Counted from the stretch's first letter, positions 17,349 through 29,231 are shown. The stretch: DNA of 64,000 nucleotides from Chloroflexota bacterium (GCA_026004015.1 BPIH01000004.1:1-64000); one strand, 5' to 3'. Notes: generated by a model not told the origin, from the letters alone. Program-made: numbers and translations.

Positions 17349-18474
17349 CTAGTCGGCCGAGGTTGCGGCGAGCGGGGCGCCGGTCGCCTGGCGCTCGAGC
17401 TCGGCGATCATGAAGGCATCGAGCTCGCCGTCCAGAACCGCCGTCGTGTTCGAGGTCTCGACGCCGGTCCGGAGGTCCTTGACGAGCTGGTAGGGGTGGA
17501 GGACGTAGCTCCGGATCTGGTTGCCCCAGCCCGCCACGACCGGCTCACCTTTGAGCTTCCGGATCTCGGCTTCCTTCTCGGCGAGGGCGCGCTCCAGGAG
17601 GCGGGCCTTCAGGACCCGGAGCGCGTTCTCCTTGTTCTGAGCCTGGCTCCGTTCGTTCTGGCTCTGGGCGACGATCCCGGTCGGGAGGTGGGTCAGCCGG
17701 ACCGCCGAATCGGTCTTGTTCACGTGCTGGCCGCCGGCCCCTTGGCTCCGGAACGTCTCGACCCGGATCTCGTCCCAGTCGATCTCGATCTCGACCTCGT
17801 CCTCGACCTCGGGCAGGACCTCGACGAGGGCGAACGTCGTCTGGCGGCGCCGCTGGGCGTCAAAGGGGCTGATCCGGACGAGCCGGTGGACGCCGTGCTC
17901 CGCCCGCAGCCAGCCGTAGGCGTAGCGGCCGTTGACGGCGACGGTGACGCTCTTGAGGCCCGTCTCCTCGCCCTCCGTCGCGTCGACGATCTCGGTCGCG
18001 AAGCGGTGCCGCTCGGCCCAGCGGAGGTACATCCGGAGGAGCATCTCCGTCCAGTCGGTGGCTTCGGTGCCGCCGGCGCCGGCCGAGATCGAGAGGAGGG
18101 CGTTCCGCTCGTCGTAGGGTCCCGAGAAGAGGAGGGCGGTCCGCTCGCGCTCGAAGTCGCGGGTGAGAGCGGCGGCCTCCCGCTCGAGCTCGGCTCGGAG
18201 CTCCTCGTCGTCCGACTCCTCGACGAGCTCGGCGAGGGTGATGAGATCGTCAGCGCGCGCTTCGAGGCCGCGCCAGGTGGCGATCTCCGAGCGGAGGTCC
18301 TCGGCCCGCCGGAGGGTCTGCTGGGCCGTCCGCTGGTCGGCCCAGAAGTCGGGGGCGAGGGTCAGGGCATCGAGGTCGGCGAGCTGACGCTCCTTCGCCC
18401 CGAGGTCAAAGACGCCCCGAGGTCGACCGGATGCGATCGGCGAGGGCGCGGGCGGCGGCGAGGTCCATCTCCAT
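17349..18474 (-). CDS. prfB: Peptide chain release factor 2 with programmed +1 frameshift
   Basis: RF2 terminates translation at UGA and UAA. Starting at ATG 18474 the zero frame reads MEMDLAAARALADRIRSTSG-RL and meets TGA at 18408-18406. The site is CTTTGAC (18411-18405) with GGGG a few bases upstream, exactly the autoregulatory RF2 frameshift arrangement. In the +1 frame the protein continues with FWADQRTAQQTLRRAEDLRS, SPF in RISPFDAQRRRQ (the UGA-recognition tripeptide of RF2), and GAGGQHVNKTDSAVRLTHLP with the catalytic GGQ. Corrected length is 374 residues, normal for RF2. The upstream Cys-rich gene overlaps its start by one base (TGATG). Confidence 0.96.
18405..18420 (-). promoter_or_regulatory. 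prfB programmed frameshift signal
   Basis: On the minus strand the order is GGGG, CGT, then CTT TGA C, the same layout as the E. coli prfB site with its Shine-Dalgarno-like G-run before CTTTGAC. Low RF2 stalls ribosomes at TGA and favours the +1 slip, so RF2 regulates its own synthesis. Confidence 0.9.
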
Positions 18475-18698
18475 CAGCTCCGGGCTCGCAGATCCTGGAG
18501 CAGGAGCGGTCGCAGCTCGATGAGCCGGAGGGCCGTCTTGCTCCGGGCGACGACGGGGTTCACGCAGGGGCAGTAGCTGTTGTGGGGGCAGATGCCGCAA
18601 TTTCCGTCGCAATCGAGGGCGGCGGCGTAGCTGCAGGTCCGACAGTCTCGTTCGCAGGCGATGAGATCGACGAAAGACGCTTCCTCGGCCTGCTTCAC
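18474..18698 (-). CDS. 74-residue cysteine-rich protein coupled to prfB (unknown)
   Basis: A small protein starting at GTG 18698, with GAGG upstream. It holds eight cysteines in residues 15-45 with spacing C-x3-C-x2-C-x7-C-x3-C-x2-C-x5-C-x-C; the CERDCRTC and CDGNCGIC halves look like two metal or Fe-S ligand groups. The tail is helical with many Leu and Arg. I do not recognise the family. Its stop overlaps the prfB ATG by one base, so RF2 would be made by re-initiating ribosomes, and a good promoter precedes it. Metal-dependent sensing linked to RF2 synthesis is a possibility, not shown. Confidence 0.75.
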   Translation of the reverse strand: MKQAEEASFVDLIACERDCRTCSYAAALDCDGNCGICPHNSYCPCVNPVVARSKTALRLIELRPLLLQDLRARS

Positions 18699-18778
18699 CT
18701 ATCCCTCACTGCTGCGGTGTTCGTTGACCTTCGCCCGCGAACCGGACGGGATTCGTCGGGGCGCGGGTACCGAGGGAG

Positions 18779-18807
18779 AGTATAGGGTGGGGATCTCCCT
18801 TCGCCAA
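18779..18807 (-). promoter_or_regulatory. Promoter of the Cys-rich gene and prfB
   Basis: TTGGCG (18807-18802) and TATACT (18784-18779) on the minus strand are 17 bases apart, among the best sigma-70-like matches in the window. The predicted transcript starts near 18772 with a leader of about 70 bases. The rest of the 18699-19034 gap shows no gene. Confidence 0.65.
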
Positions 18808-19034
18808 GGGGGAACTTCGACGCCGCCCGTTATGGACCCTGATGGCCGACCGGGGTGCCCCGCGGCCGAAGTGGCCGACATCGAGGCCATCCCGTGGGAC
18901 CGCCCCGAGCCCGCCGCCGACGGTCGAGCGCGACATCACCGGCTGGTCCGTGGTCGGGTTCGATCGGCCACTGCCGCATCATTGTGGCACTTGACGGCGG
19001 TGGTTCCATTGGCTAAACGTGCGAAGGAGCCCCA

Positions 19035-19787
19035 GTGGTTGCTACGCCAACCCAACGAAGGCGTCGCGCAAGGATGGTGGTCCTCTTGGTCACCGCCGCC
19101 TTGTTGTTGGCGTCAGCGCCGAATGCGACCGGTGTCCCAACGAGTGCCTGGGCTACGGACATTGAAGCCTACGCGCGTGATTACGCCACCGATCTGGACG
19201 AAGCGAGACGACGGCTCCAGCTCCAGGCGCGGGTCGATGATGCCGGCGCGCTGATTGACGAGGCTGAACCGGAAGCATACGGTGGGCACTGGCTTGAGCA
19301 CGCCCCGACGTTCAAGCTGGTTGTCGCCGTCAAAGTCGGTCACGGGAAGGAGCTCGTAGAACGCTACTTCGCCGCCATCTCGTCTGAGGTGCCCGTAGAG
19401 GTGCGCGCTGTCGACCACTCTCTACGCGAGCTTCGTCAGTTGGTTCAGGAGCTTGTGGGCTTGCAGTCCGACGAATTCGGATTTGACGCCTACATCGATC
19501 TGGAGGGGTAACGGGGTCCAGGTCCGTGTTTTGCACACTCAGGAGTTCCTGCACGGCGTTTCCGCTCGGAACTTCTCATTACCCGGCTTCGTCCGGATCG
19601 TTGAGGTCGGTGGGGCTCGCTGCACCAACAACTGCGATGTATGGCGGGTGGACGGTCTGACAACGGCAAAGCACTGCGGCAACACGCCGCGTCTTGGGTC
19701 GAACCCTACGGCTACATCGATGCGATCTATGTCGCTTCGAACTACGTCGAAGGCGGCCTGAACGTGACCATCAAGACGACGCCATGA
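19035..19787 (+). pseudogene. Decayed S1-family (streptogrisin/alpha-lytic type) secreted protease
   Basis: GTG 19035 (AAGGAG upstream) starts a signal peptide (VVLLVTAALLLASAPNATG) and a propeptide-like region: YATDLDEARRRLQLQ, GHWLEHAPTFKLVVAVKVG and SLRELRQLVQEL, the pattern of alpha-lytic/streptogrisin prodomains. A TAA at 19509 breaks the frame. The next frame holds CTNNCDVWRVDGLTTAKHCG, containing the chymotrypsin-type catalytic His in TAKHC. A third frame gives only a C-terminal strand, YGYIDAIYVASNYVEGG, to TGA 19785. The parts carrying the catalytic Asp and Ser are absent, so an internal deletion is evident. The DNA is noticeably more AT-rich than its surroundings, suggesting acquisition followed by decay. 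Confidence 0.62.
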
Positions 19788-20365
19788 CGCCCTGGAAGGC
19801 GTGCCGCTACCCGTCACGCTCCGTCGCTCGTGCTGCGAGGCCGGGGCAGCCCGCCGGTGCTCCGTCGCGGTTCAGCTACGCCGCGTCCCTCGTCGCGTTC
19901 GTGGCCGTGCTTGCGTCCTGCAGCTTCGCCGGACCGCCGGCGACTGACGGGCCGTCGTCGTTCTCGCCGGCACCCTCGACCGATGCGCGCTCCCCAGTGG
20001 ACACGGACACGGGGCGCACGACCTGGGTGCTCGTGTCCGGCACGATCCAGGGCCGCCCGATCCCGCTCCTGCCGGATCACCCGATCACCCTCGTCGTTAC
20101 CGGCAGCCAGCTCTCGGGCGCCTCGGCATGCAATTCCTACTGGGCCGACGTCGAACGGTCCGATCACGCCGTGCGGCTGACGAACATCGTGACGACGGCC
20201 ATGGACTGCGGAGACGGGGAGGTCATGGCGGCCGACGAAGCCTACCTCTCGGTGGTCCCGCTCGTGACACGGATCGACGACGCCAGCCCCGACCGCCTGG
20301 TTCTCGAGGGTCCTGGGGTTCGCCTGGAGTTCCGCCCGGCACCGCTCGAGGGGCAGGGCGGCTGA
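19784..20365 (+). CDS. META/HslJ-domain lipoprotein
   Basis: A 193-residue predicted lipoprotein. ATG 19784 overlaps the stop of the decayed protease (ATGA). Hydrophobic SYAASLVAFVAVLASCSFAG contains the lipobox LASC, so it should be anchored outside the membrane at that Cys. After a Ser/Pro linker the META fold follows: TWVLVSGTIQGRPIPLLP, ITLVVTGSQLSGASACNSYW (the family-typical S-G-x-x-x-C-N) and TTAMDCGDGEVMAADEAYLS. In E. coli HslJ this domain is linked to novobiocin resistance; the role here is unknown. Convergent with the YdcF-like gene. Confidence 0.78.
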   Translation: MTPWKACRYPSRSVARAARPGQPAGAPSRFSYAASLVAFVAVLASCSFAGPPATDGPSSFSPAPSTDARSPVDTDTGRTTWVLVSGTIQGRPIPLLPDHPITLVVTGSQLSGASACNSYWADVERSDHAVRLTNIVTTAMDCGDGEVMAADEAYLSVVPLVTRIDDASPDRLVLEGPGVRLEFRPAPLEGQGG

Positions 20366-20429
20366 TCCACGGTCGGATCGCTCGCCGGCTCGTCCGGTGC
20401 CGACCCGTCGGGATCGTCGCCGGCGGGCC

Positions 20430-21077
20430 TCAGTCGCTCCCTCGGGCCGCGGGTGCGTCGAGGCCTGCCGGCTCCTCATCGGCCGGCCCCGTCTGGAAGA
20501 GGAAGTAGAGGCCGAGGGCGCCGAGCTCGTGGAGCGTCGCCCGGAGCCGTCGCTCCGGGTCGCGGGCGACCGGCGAGGTCGGCGTCGGCGAGCCCCAGGC
20601 GACGAGCCCCTCGTCCCGGGCGATCCGGAGGACGCGGAGCATGTGGGTCGGATCGGAGACGAAGATGGCGTCGCGAATACCGCGCTCGCGGAGGAGGCGG
20701 GCGACGGCGCGCAGCGATTCGAGGGTCGTGCGGCCCTCGTCCTCGAAGAGGATCCGCGTCGGATCGACGCCCCGGGCGATGGCGTAGGCTCGGCCGACGG
20801 CGGCCTCCGTCGTCGTGTCGCCGGGTTGGCGGCCGCCGGTCAGGACGAGGATCGGTGCCCAGCCCTCCTGCCAGAGGCGGACGGCATGGTCGAGCCGGGC
20901 CCGAAAGACCGGCGAGGGCCGGCCGTCGTACTGGGCCGCGCCGAGGACGACGATCGCCCCGGCCGGGCGCCGTTCGTCCCGAGCCCCCTGCTCCCAGATC
21001 CGGTACGTCGCGTAGGCGGTGACGAGGCCGAGGCCGACGGCTGCAGCGAGCCCGAGCCGGAGGAGATCGCGAGCCAT
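20430..21077 (-). CDS. YdcF/SanA-like DUF218 protein
   Basis: 215 residues. One N-terminal membrane helix (LLRLGLAAAVGLGLVTAYATY) is followed by a DUF218 Rossmann-like domain: GAIVVLGAAQYDGRPSPVFR at the first strand, RLDHAVRLWQEGWAPILVLT, GGRQPGDTTTEAA and DEGRTTLESLRAVARLLRER. Members such as SanA and ElyC affect envelope integrity and vancomycin sensitivity; no reaction is established. ATG 21077. The gene lies 57 bases beyond the secA stop on the same strand, so the two may be cotranscribed. Confidence 0.85.
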   Translation of the reverse strand: MARDLLRLGLAAAVGLGLVTAYATYRIWEQGARDERRPAGAIVVLGAAQYDGRPSPVFRARLDHAVRLWQEGWAPILVLTGGRQPGDTTTEAAVGRAYAIARGVDPTRILFEDEGRTTLESLRAVARLLRERGIRDAIFVSDPTHMLRVLRIARDEGLVAWGSPTPTSPVARDPERRLRATLHELGALGLYFLFQTGPADEEPAGLDAPAARGSD

Positions 21078-21133
21078 TCCGCCCCCGGCGTCGTCTCAGC
21101 GGGCGCCGTCGCCGGCGCCGTGGCCCGCCGCCG

Positions 21134-24052
<2,919 letters not shown>

Positions 24053-24061
24053 CGCCCCCGC

Positions 24062-24067
24062 AGTATA
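24062..24067 (-). promoter_or_regulatory. -10 box of secA (near-leaderless)
   Basis: TATACT on the minus strand ends ten bases before the secA ATG, so transcription would start about three bases before the start codon. No good -35 hexamer is visible at 16-18 bases. Confidence 0.4.
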
Positions 24068-24248
24068 GGGCCCGGTCGTCGACGGCCCCTACCGGCCACA
24101 GCTTCGGTCGAACCTCCGGGGTGCCGGTCGCACGGTCGGGATGGTCGTCGGCCGACCCCGGGCTACCCGGCCCGCCGCTCGCGATACCTGGCCGCCGCTG
24201 CGCCTGTCCCCGACCGGACCCGAGCGTCACCGAGCGCTGGCGTCGAGT

Positions 24249-24680
24249 TCAGGCTCCCGTTTCGGTCCGCTCGAGCCAGCTCGTGAGCGAGCCTGCCAGG
24301 CTGGCGAGGTCGTCGAGGCGGCCGAGGCTGGCCCAGATCCGCTCCGGATCGACCTCGAGGTAGGCGTGGACGAGGATGTTGCGGAGTCCGGCCGCGAGCG
24401 CCAGCCGTGCTGCCAGGGGCGCGGTCAGGACACCTCGCCGACCGAGGAGCTCGAACACCTCGCGATACGTCTGCGGGGTGTCTCCGAAATGCTCGACCAG
24501 GACCTGGTGGCCGGCGTCGATGGCGGCCTGGATGGCGACCTGAAGGTGCCGCTCTGCCTCGGCTTAAAGATGCGCGTCGGCGAGGAAGCGCTGGCGACCG
24601 GCGGCAGCGATCTCTCGGAGGGCGGTCAGCCGCTGGTCGAGGCTCCGCAGCCGAAGGTCGAAGGTCTCACGATCGACCAA
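24249..24680 (-). pseudogene. hepT: HepT-type HEPN toxin with an in-frame stop
   Basis: The downstream gene of a HepT/MntA-type toxin-antitoxin pair. A TTG at 24680, overlapping the mntA end, starts RETFDLRLRSLDQRLTALRE, a HEPN/DUF86 N-terminus. Codon 39 is TAA (24566-24564) in the same frame. Beyond it the domain continues intact: AEAERHLQVAIQAAIDAGHQ, DTPQTYREVFELLGRRGVL and GLRNILVHAYLEVD, holding the RNase-type R-x4-H motif (RNILVH). HepT cleaves RNA unless AMPylated by MntA. Here the toxin is cut at one third, through a nonsense change or an undetected indel; a GTG at 24458 could restart a shorter piece. Confidence 0.75.
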
Positions 24681-25242
24681 AGGAGCCCTCCGCCAGCCGA
24701 CGCTGGAGGGCCTCGCGGGCCCGCCGGCGAAGCGGTTCGGTGTCGAGGTACTCGGTCACGGCTCGGATTCGGTGGCGGATCCTCAATGCTTCGTCCCGCG
24801 AGAGGATGAGCTGCCCGTCACGGAGGACTCGATAGGCGAGAGCGGGTGGCGCTTCGTCGAGGAGGACCACGTCGACGGCGTCGCAGCCGAGGGCGTCGAC
24901 GATCGCCCCGGTCAGCTCCAGCTGAAGGGCGAGACGATCCCCGGCCCGGGAGGGGTCGACGAGGACGGCGACATCGACGTCGGAGATCGCCGAAGCGGAC
25001 GCTCTGGCTTGAGAGCCGAAAAGGTAGGCGATGGCGACAGCGTGGTGGCGTTCGAGGACCCTCCGCAGGGTCTGGACGAGATCCGAGCGGCCGTCCGGCC
25101 GGATCGATCGGTCGCCGGCGTCAGCCCGCGTCCGCGGCTCGGGCGCCGGGGTCTCGCCTGCCAGCGGCTCCCCCGTCCGGGTCTCGCCCGCTGGCGGCTC
25201 CCTCGCCCCCGTCGATCGGCCAGGCTGCAAGCCCTCGCCCAC
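24667..25242 (-). CDS. mntA: MntA-type minimal nucleotidyltransferase antitoxin
   Basis: A 191-residue protein whose GTG at 25242 comes four bases after the stop of the small membrane protein. The first 60 residues are Pro/Gly/Arg-rich with a repeated P-A-G-E-T pattern and look disordered; the true start may be further in. The core is a MNT nucleotidyltransferase: VAIAYLFGSQARASASAISD then VDVAVLVDPSRAGDRL, giving GSxA...DVD catalytic residues, followed by AVDVVLLDEAPPALAYRVLRD, typical of the family. In MntA-HepT systems this enzyme AMPylates the HEPN toxin to neutralise it. The catalytic motif is intact although its partner toxin is broken. Confidence 0.78.
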   Translation of the reverse strand: MGEGLQPGRSTGAREPPAGETRTGEPLAGETPAPEPRTRADAGDRSIRPDGRSDLVQTLRRVLERHHAVAIAYLFGSQARASASAISDVDVAVLVDPSRAGDRLALQLELTGAIVDALGCDAVDVVLLDEAPPALAYRVLRDGQLILSRDEALRIRHRIRAVTEYLDTEPLRRRAREALQRRLAEGSFGRS

Positions 25243-25246
25243 CGCA

Positions 25247-25498
25247 TCAGCCCCAGAACCCGGACCCGTAGCCCGCGATGAGGACGACGAAGGTGAGAGC
25301 GCCGAGGGCGAGCCAGAAGAGGAGCGAGATCCGGCTCGGCGTCGGCCACGCCTCGGGGTTCTCGAGCTTGGGCAGGCGGCCACCCGGGAGGGAGGCGCCC
25401 CAGCGGCGCGAGCGGAGCTGCCGGTGCCAGTTCGCTTCGGTGACCGGGCGCGGTTCGAGGCCGCCCCGGCGGTCGGGTCGGTGGAGTTGGAGGCTCAT
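25247..25498 (-). CDS. Small single-pass membrane protein coupled to prs (unknown)
   Basis: An 83-residue protein starting at ATG 25498, overlapping the prs stop (ATGA). The N-terminal 58 residues are basic, with WHRQLRSRRWGASLPGGRLP and KLENPEAWPTPSR. The C-terminus is one membrane helix, LLFWLALGALTFVVLIAGYG, ending in GFWG. The orientation would leave most of the protein in the cytoplasm. I do not recognise the family. Coupling to prs and clean composition support a real gene; function is unknown. Confidence 0.62.
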   Translation of the reverse strand: MSLQLHRPDRRGGLEPRPVTEANWHRQLRSRRWGASLPGGRLPKLENPEAWPTPSRISLLFWLALGALTFVVLIAGYGSGFWG

Positions 25499-26580
25499 CG
25501 ATCTCCCTGTGCAGTGGAGCTGACTTCGAGGGGTTCCGTCCCGGAGGCGGCGCCGGCCTGATCGTCCTCGGCGCGCACGTCGAGGGTCCGGGCGACGCCA
25601 TCCTCCCAGAGGAGGAGCTCCTGGGTGAACGAGATCTCGCTGCTGAAGAGGGCGCCGACCGACTCGCCGCGGTGGATCCGCTTGATCGCCTCGCCGATGA
25701 GGGGGGCGACGGAGATGGTCGTGATCTTCGGCAGCCGCTTCGAGGGCGGGAGGGGGATGGTGTCGGTGAGGACGACCTCGACGACGTTGGCTGCCCGAAT
25801 CCGCTCGATGGCCGGGTCGGAGAGGACGCCGTGGGTGGCGCAGGCGAAGATCCGCTTCGCCCCCTCGCGCTCCAGGGCGCGCACGGTCTCGACGAGGGTC
25901 CCGGCGGTGTCGATCTCGTCGTCGACGATGATCGCCTGGCGGTCGCGGACGTCGCCGATGACGTTCAGGAGCTCGGCCCGGTCGAGGTTGCCGATCCGCC
26001 GCTTCTCGATGATGGCGAGGGGGGCGTCGAGGAGCTCGGCGAAGGTCCGGGCTCGCTTGGCAAAGCCGAGGTCGGTGACGACGACGAGGTCCTCGAGGTG
26101 CTTCTGGCGGAAGTAGTTCGAGAGGAGGTGGACGGCCGTCAGCTCGTCGACGGGGATGCTGAAGAAGCCCTGGATCTGGCCCTGGTGGAGGTCCATCGTC
26201 AGGAGCCGATCGGCCCCGGCGACGGTGATCATGTCGGCCACGAGGCGGGCCGTGATCGGGACCCGCGGCTGATCCTTCTTGTCGGAGCGGCCGTAGGCGT
26301 AGTAGGGGACGACGGCGGTGATCCGGCCGGCCGAGGCGCGCTTGAAGGCGTCGATCATGATGAGGAGCTCCATGATCGACTGGTTGACCGGGCGGCAGGT
26401 CGGCTGGACGACGAAGATGTCCTTCTCGCGGACGTTGTCGAGGATCCGAACGAAGATGTTCTCGTTGGCGAACTGGAAGACCTCGGCCCGGCCCGGCTGG
26501 ACGCCGAGGTAGGCGCAGATCTTCCGGGCGAGTTCGGGGTTGGCGTTGCCGTGGTAGATCTCGAACTGGTCGGCGTACAT
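25495..26580 (-). CDS. prs: Ribose-phosphate pyrophosphokinase (PRPP synthase)
   Basis: Makes PRPP from ribose 5-phosphate and ATP for nucleotide, His and Trp synthesis. The 361-residue form from ATG 26580 starts MYADQFEIYHGNANPELARK, matching the family N-terminus, and has GGGAG upstream. Key blocks: RPVNQSIMELLIMIDAFKRA, VVPYYAYGRSDKKDQPRVPI (ATP and metal loop), MDLHQGQIQGFFSIPVDEL and the PRPP-binding loop IIVDDEIDTAGTLVETV. A longer start, GTG 26637, overlaps the gyrA stop (GTGA) and would add 19 residues. A C-terminal tail of about 30 residues past the usual end is acidic and Ser-rich. Confidence 0.95.
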   Translation of the reverse strand: MYADQFEIYHGNANPELARKICAYLGVQPGRAEVFQFANENIFVRILDNVREKDIFVVQPTCRPVNQSIMELLIMIDAFKRASAGRITAVVPYYAYGRSDKKDQPRVPITARLVADMITVAGADRLLTMDLHQGQIQGFFSIPVDELTAVHLLSNYFRQKHLEDLVVVTDLGFAKRARTFAELLDAPLAIIEKRRIGNLDRAELLNVIGDVRDRQAIIVDDEIDTAGTLVETVRALEREGAKRIFACATHGVLSDPAIERIRAANVVEVVLTDTIPLPPSKRLPKITTISVAPLIGEAIKRIHRGESVGALFSSEISFTQELLLWEDGVARTLDVRAEDDQAGAASGTEPLEVSSTAQGDR

Positions 26581-26633
26581 CGTCGTCTCCCGAACGGCGA
26601 CCGCTGCCCGAGGGGTCGGCCGGGTCGAGCGGC

Positions 26634-29231
26634 TCACCGGCTGCTGCGGCGAGCGCCGGTCGCGCGACCCGAGCCCGGGCCGCTATCGTCCGGAGCCGGC
26701 CCGGCCCCGTCGGGGCCGCCATTGTCGCCCATGACGCGGCGGGCCGCCAGTCCCGGTCGGAAGGCGGCGATCCCGACGACCCGGTCGCCCTCGTTGAGGC
26801 GCATGACGATGACGCCGCGTGCCGCGGGTGAGTAGCGGTTGATCGTCCCGAGCTGGGTCCGGACGACCTGCCCGGCGGCGCTGATGAGGAGGAGCTCCTC
26901 GTCGCTCTCGGTGACCTGCTGGACGGCGGCGACCCGACCGGTCTTGCGACCCTCGAGGGCGATGAGCTGGACGCCCTGGCCGCCGCGGTGCTTGCGTCGG
27001 AAGTCGCGGAGGGCGACCCGCTTGCCGTAGCCGGTCTCGGTCAGGACGAGGAGGTCGGCGTCGGGGGCGACGACGGACATCGAGACGACCTCGTCGTTCG
27101 CCTTGGCGAGCCGGATCCCGATGACGCCGGCTGCGTCGCGACCCATCGGGCGGACCTCGGTTTCCGAGAAGCGGGCGAGCTTGCCGAGGGCGGTGGCGAG
27201 GATGATGTCGTCGCGGCCGGTCGAGACGTCGACCCAGGCGAGCTCGTCGTCGGGAGCGATGGTGATCGCCCGGATCCCCGTCGAACGGACCCGCTCGAAC
27301 TGCTCGAGGGGGGTCTTCTTGATCATCCCCCGGCGGGTGGCGAGGACGAGGTACGTCCCCTGCTCGAAGTCGGGCAGGGTGATCGTCGCCACCGGCACCT
27401 CGCCGGCGTCGACCTGAACGCCGGGCAGGTTGACGATGGGGAGGCCCTTCGCCTGGCGGGAAGCGTCGGGGATCTGGTGGACCTTGGCCGAGAAGACCCG
27501 ACCGCGGTTCGTGAAGAAGAGGGCCCAGTCGTGGGTGTTGGCGACGAGGAGGTGTTCGACGGCGTCCTCTTCGCGGGTGACGTGTCCGATGATCCCCTTC
27601 CCGCCCCGGTGCTGGCGACGGTAGGCGGCCAGGGGCTGGCGCTTGATGTAGCCCCGCCGGGAGATGGTGATGACGACGTCCTCGTCGGCGATGAGGTCCT
27701 CGTCGGTCATCTCGCGGGTCGCCGAGTCCTCGATCCGGGTTCGCCGCTCGCCGGCGTACTTCCGCTTCAGCTCGAGGAGCTCGTCCTTGATGATCTGGAG
27801 GACCCGGGCCGGGTTGGCGAGGATGTCCTCGAGCTCGGCGATGAGCTGGATGACGGCGAGGTACTCGTCCTCGATCTTCTGGCGCTCGAGGGCGGCGAGG
27901 CGGGCGAGGCGCATGTCGAGGATCGCCTGGGCCTGAGCCTCGGAAAGGCCGAAGCGGCCCATGAGGTTCGTCCGCGCGGTCTCGACGTCGGCCGACTCGC
28001 GGATGGTCTTGATGACCGCATCGAGGTGGTCGAGGGCGATCTTCAGGCCCTCGAGGATGTGGGCCCTCGCCCTCGCCTTCTCGAGGTCGAATTCCGTTCG
28101 GCGACGGACGACTTCCCGGCGATAGTCGATGTAGTGCTGGAGGACCGCCTTCAGGGGGAGGGTCTGGGGCTGCCCGTCGACGAGGGCGAGGATGTGCATG
28201 TTGAAGGCGAGCTGCATCGGGGTGTGCTTGAACAGGTTGTTCAGCACCTTGTGCGGGTTGGCGTCCCGCTTCACCTCGATGTAGATCCGCATCCCGTCGC
28301 GGTCCGATTCGTCGCGCAGCTCGGCGATGCCGTCGATCCGCTTCTCGCGGACGAGGTCGGCGATCTTCTCGAGGAGGGCGGCCTTGTTGACCTGGTAGGG
28401 GAGCTCGGAGACGATGATGGCGATCCGGTCGTGGCGGGTCTCCTCGAAGGCGACCTGGGCCCGCATGATCACCCGCCCGTGGCCGTGGGCGTACATCTCC
28501 CGGATGGCGTCGAAGGTTTCCTGCTGGCCGGTGAGCGGGTTCCGGCGGGTGTCGAAGCGGAAGATCGTCCCCCCGGTCGGGAAGTCCGGTCCCTTGACGT
28601 AATTGCAGAGGTCGTCGGAGGTGATCTCCGGGTCGTCGATGAGGGCGATGGTGGCGTCGACGATCTCGCCGAGGTGATGGGGCGGGATGTTCGTCGCCAT
28701 GCCGACGGCGATGCCCGAGCTGCCGTTCACGAGGAGGTTCGGCAGCTTCGCCGGCAGGACGACGGGCTCCTTCTGGGTACCGTCGTAGTTGTCGACGAAG
28801 TCGACGGTCTCCCGGTCGATGTCGGCGAGCATTTCGGCGGCGATCGCCGTGAGGCGAGCCTCGGTGTAGCGCATGGCGGCCGGCGCGTCGCCGTCCACGG
28901 AGCCGAAATTGCCCTGGCCGTCGACGAGCGGGTAGCGCATCGAGAAGTCCTGGGCGAGACGGACGAGGGCGTCGTAGAGGGCGACGTCCCCGTGGGGGTG
29001 GTACTTGCCCATGACCTCGCCGACGATGGCGGCGCACTTCCGGTACGAGCTCGTGGCCGAGAGGCCCATCTCGCCCATCGTGTAGAGGATCCGGCGGTGG
29101 ACGGGCTTCAGCCCATCGCGAACGTCGGGGAGGGCACGGGCGACGATGACGCTCATGGCGTAGTCGAGGTAGGAGACCCGCATCTCCTCCTCGATCCGCA
29201 CGGGACGGACGTTCATCGGTTGCTCGGCCAT
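26634..29231 (-). CDS. gyrA: DNA gyrase subunit A
   Basis: The breakage-reunion subunit of gyrase, 865 residues. The winged-helix domain numbers exactly as in E. coli: YHPHGD, residue 83 Val, ALYDAL, and catalytic Tyr122 in [30 protein letters not shown], the coiled-coil tower and the C-terminal beta-pinwheel with its GyrA-box-like [15 protein letters not shown] (the Q-x3-x-R-x-GGKG pattern) near residue 550 are present, which distinguishes it from ParC. Most quinolone-sensitive gyrases have Ser or Ala at position 83; Val is unusual. It shares an operon with the thioesterase, gyrB, parB and parA upstream and prs downstream. Confidence 0.97.
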   Translation of the reverse strand: MAEQPMNVRPVRIEEEMRVSYLDYAMSVIVARALPDVRDGLKPVHRRILYTMGEMGLSATSSYRKCAAIVGEVMGKYHPHGDVALYDALVRLAQDFSMRYPLVDGQGNFGSVDGDAPAAMRYTEARLTAIAAEMLADIDRETVDFVDNYDGTQKEPVVLPAKLPNLLVNGSSGIAVGMATNIPPHHLGEIVDATIALIDDPEITSDDLCNYVKGPDFPTGGTIFRFDTRRNPLTGQQETFDAIREMYAHGHGRVIMRAQVAFEETRHDRIAIIVSELPYQVNKAALLEKIADLVREKRIDGIAELRDESDRDGMRIYIEVKRDANPHKVLNNLFKHTPMQLAFNMHILALVDGQPQTLPLKAVLQHYIDYRREVVRRRTEFDLEKARARAHILEGLKIALDHLDAVIKTIRESADVETARTNLMGRFGLSEAQAQAILDMRLARLAALERQKIEDEYLAVIQLIAELEDILANPARVLQIIKDELLELKRKYAGERRTRIEDSATREMTDEDLIADEDVVITISRRGYIKRQPLAAYRRQHRGGKGIIGHVTREEDAVEHLLVANTHDWALFFTNRGRVFSAKVHQIPDASRQAKGLPIVNLPGVQVDAGEVPVATITLPDFEQGTYLVLATRRGMIKKTPLEQFERVRSTGIRAITIAPDDELAWVDVSTGRDDIILATALGKLARFSETEVRPMGRDAAGVIGIRLAKANDEVVSMSVVAPDADLLVLTETGYGKRVALRDFRRKHRGGQGVQLIALEGRKTGRVAAVQQVTESDEELLLISAAGQVVRTQLGTINRYSPAARGVIVMRLNEGDRVVGIAAFRPGLAARRVMGDNGGPDGAGPAPDDSGPGSGRATGARRSSR

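Noticed and set aside
18405-18411. prfB as a pseudogene broken by TGA
   Set aside because: The break is the conserved CTTTGAC programmed frameshift of RF2, with a G-rich SD-like element upstream.
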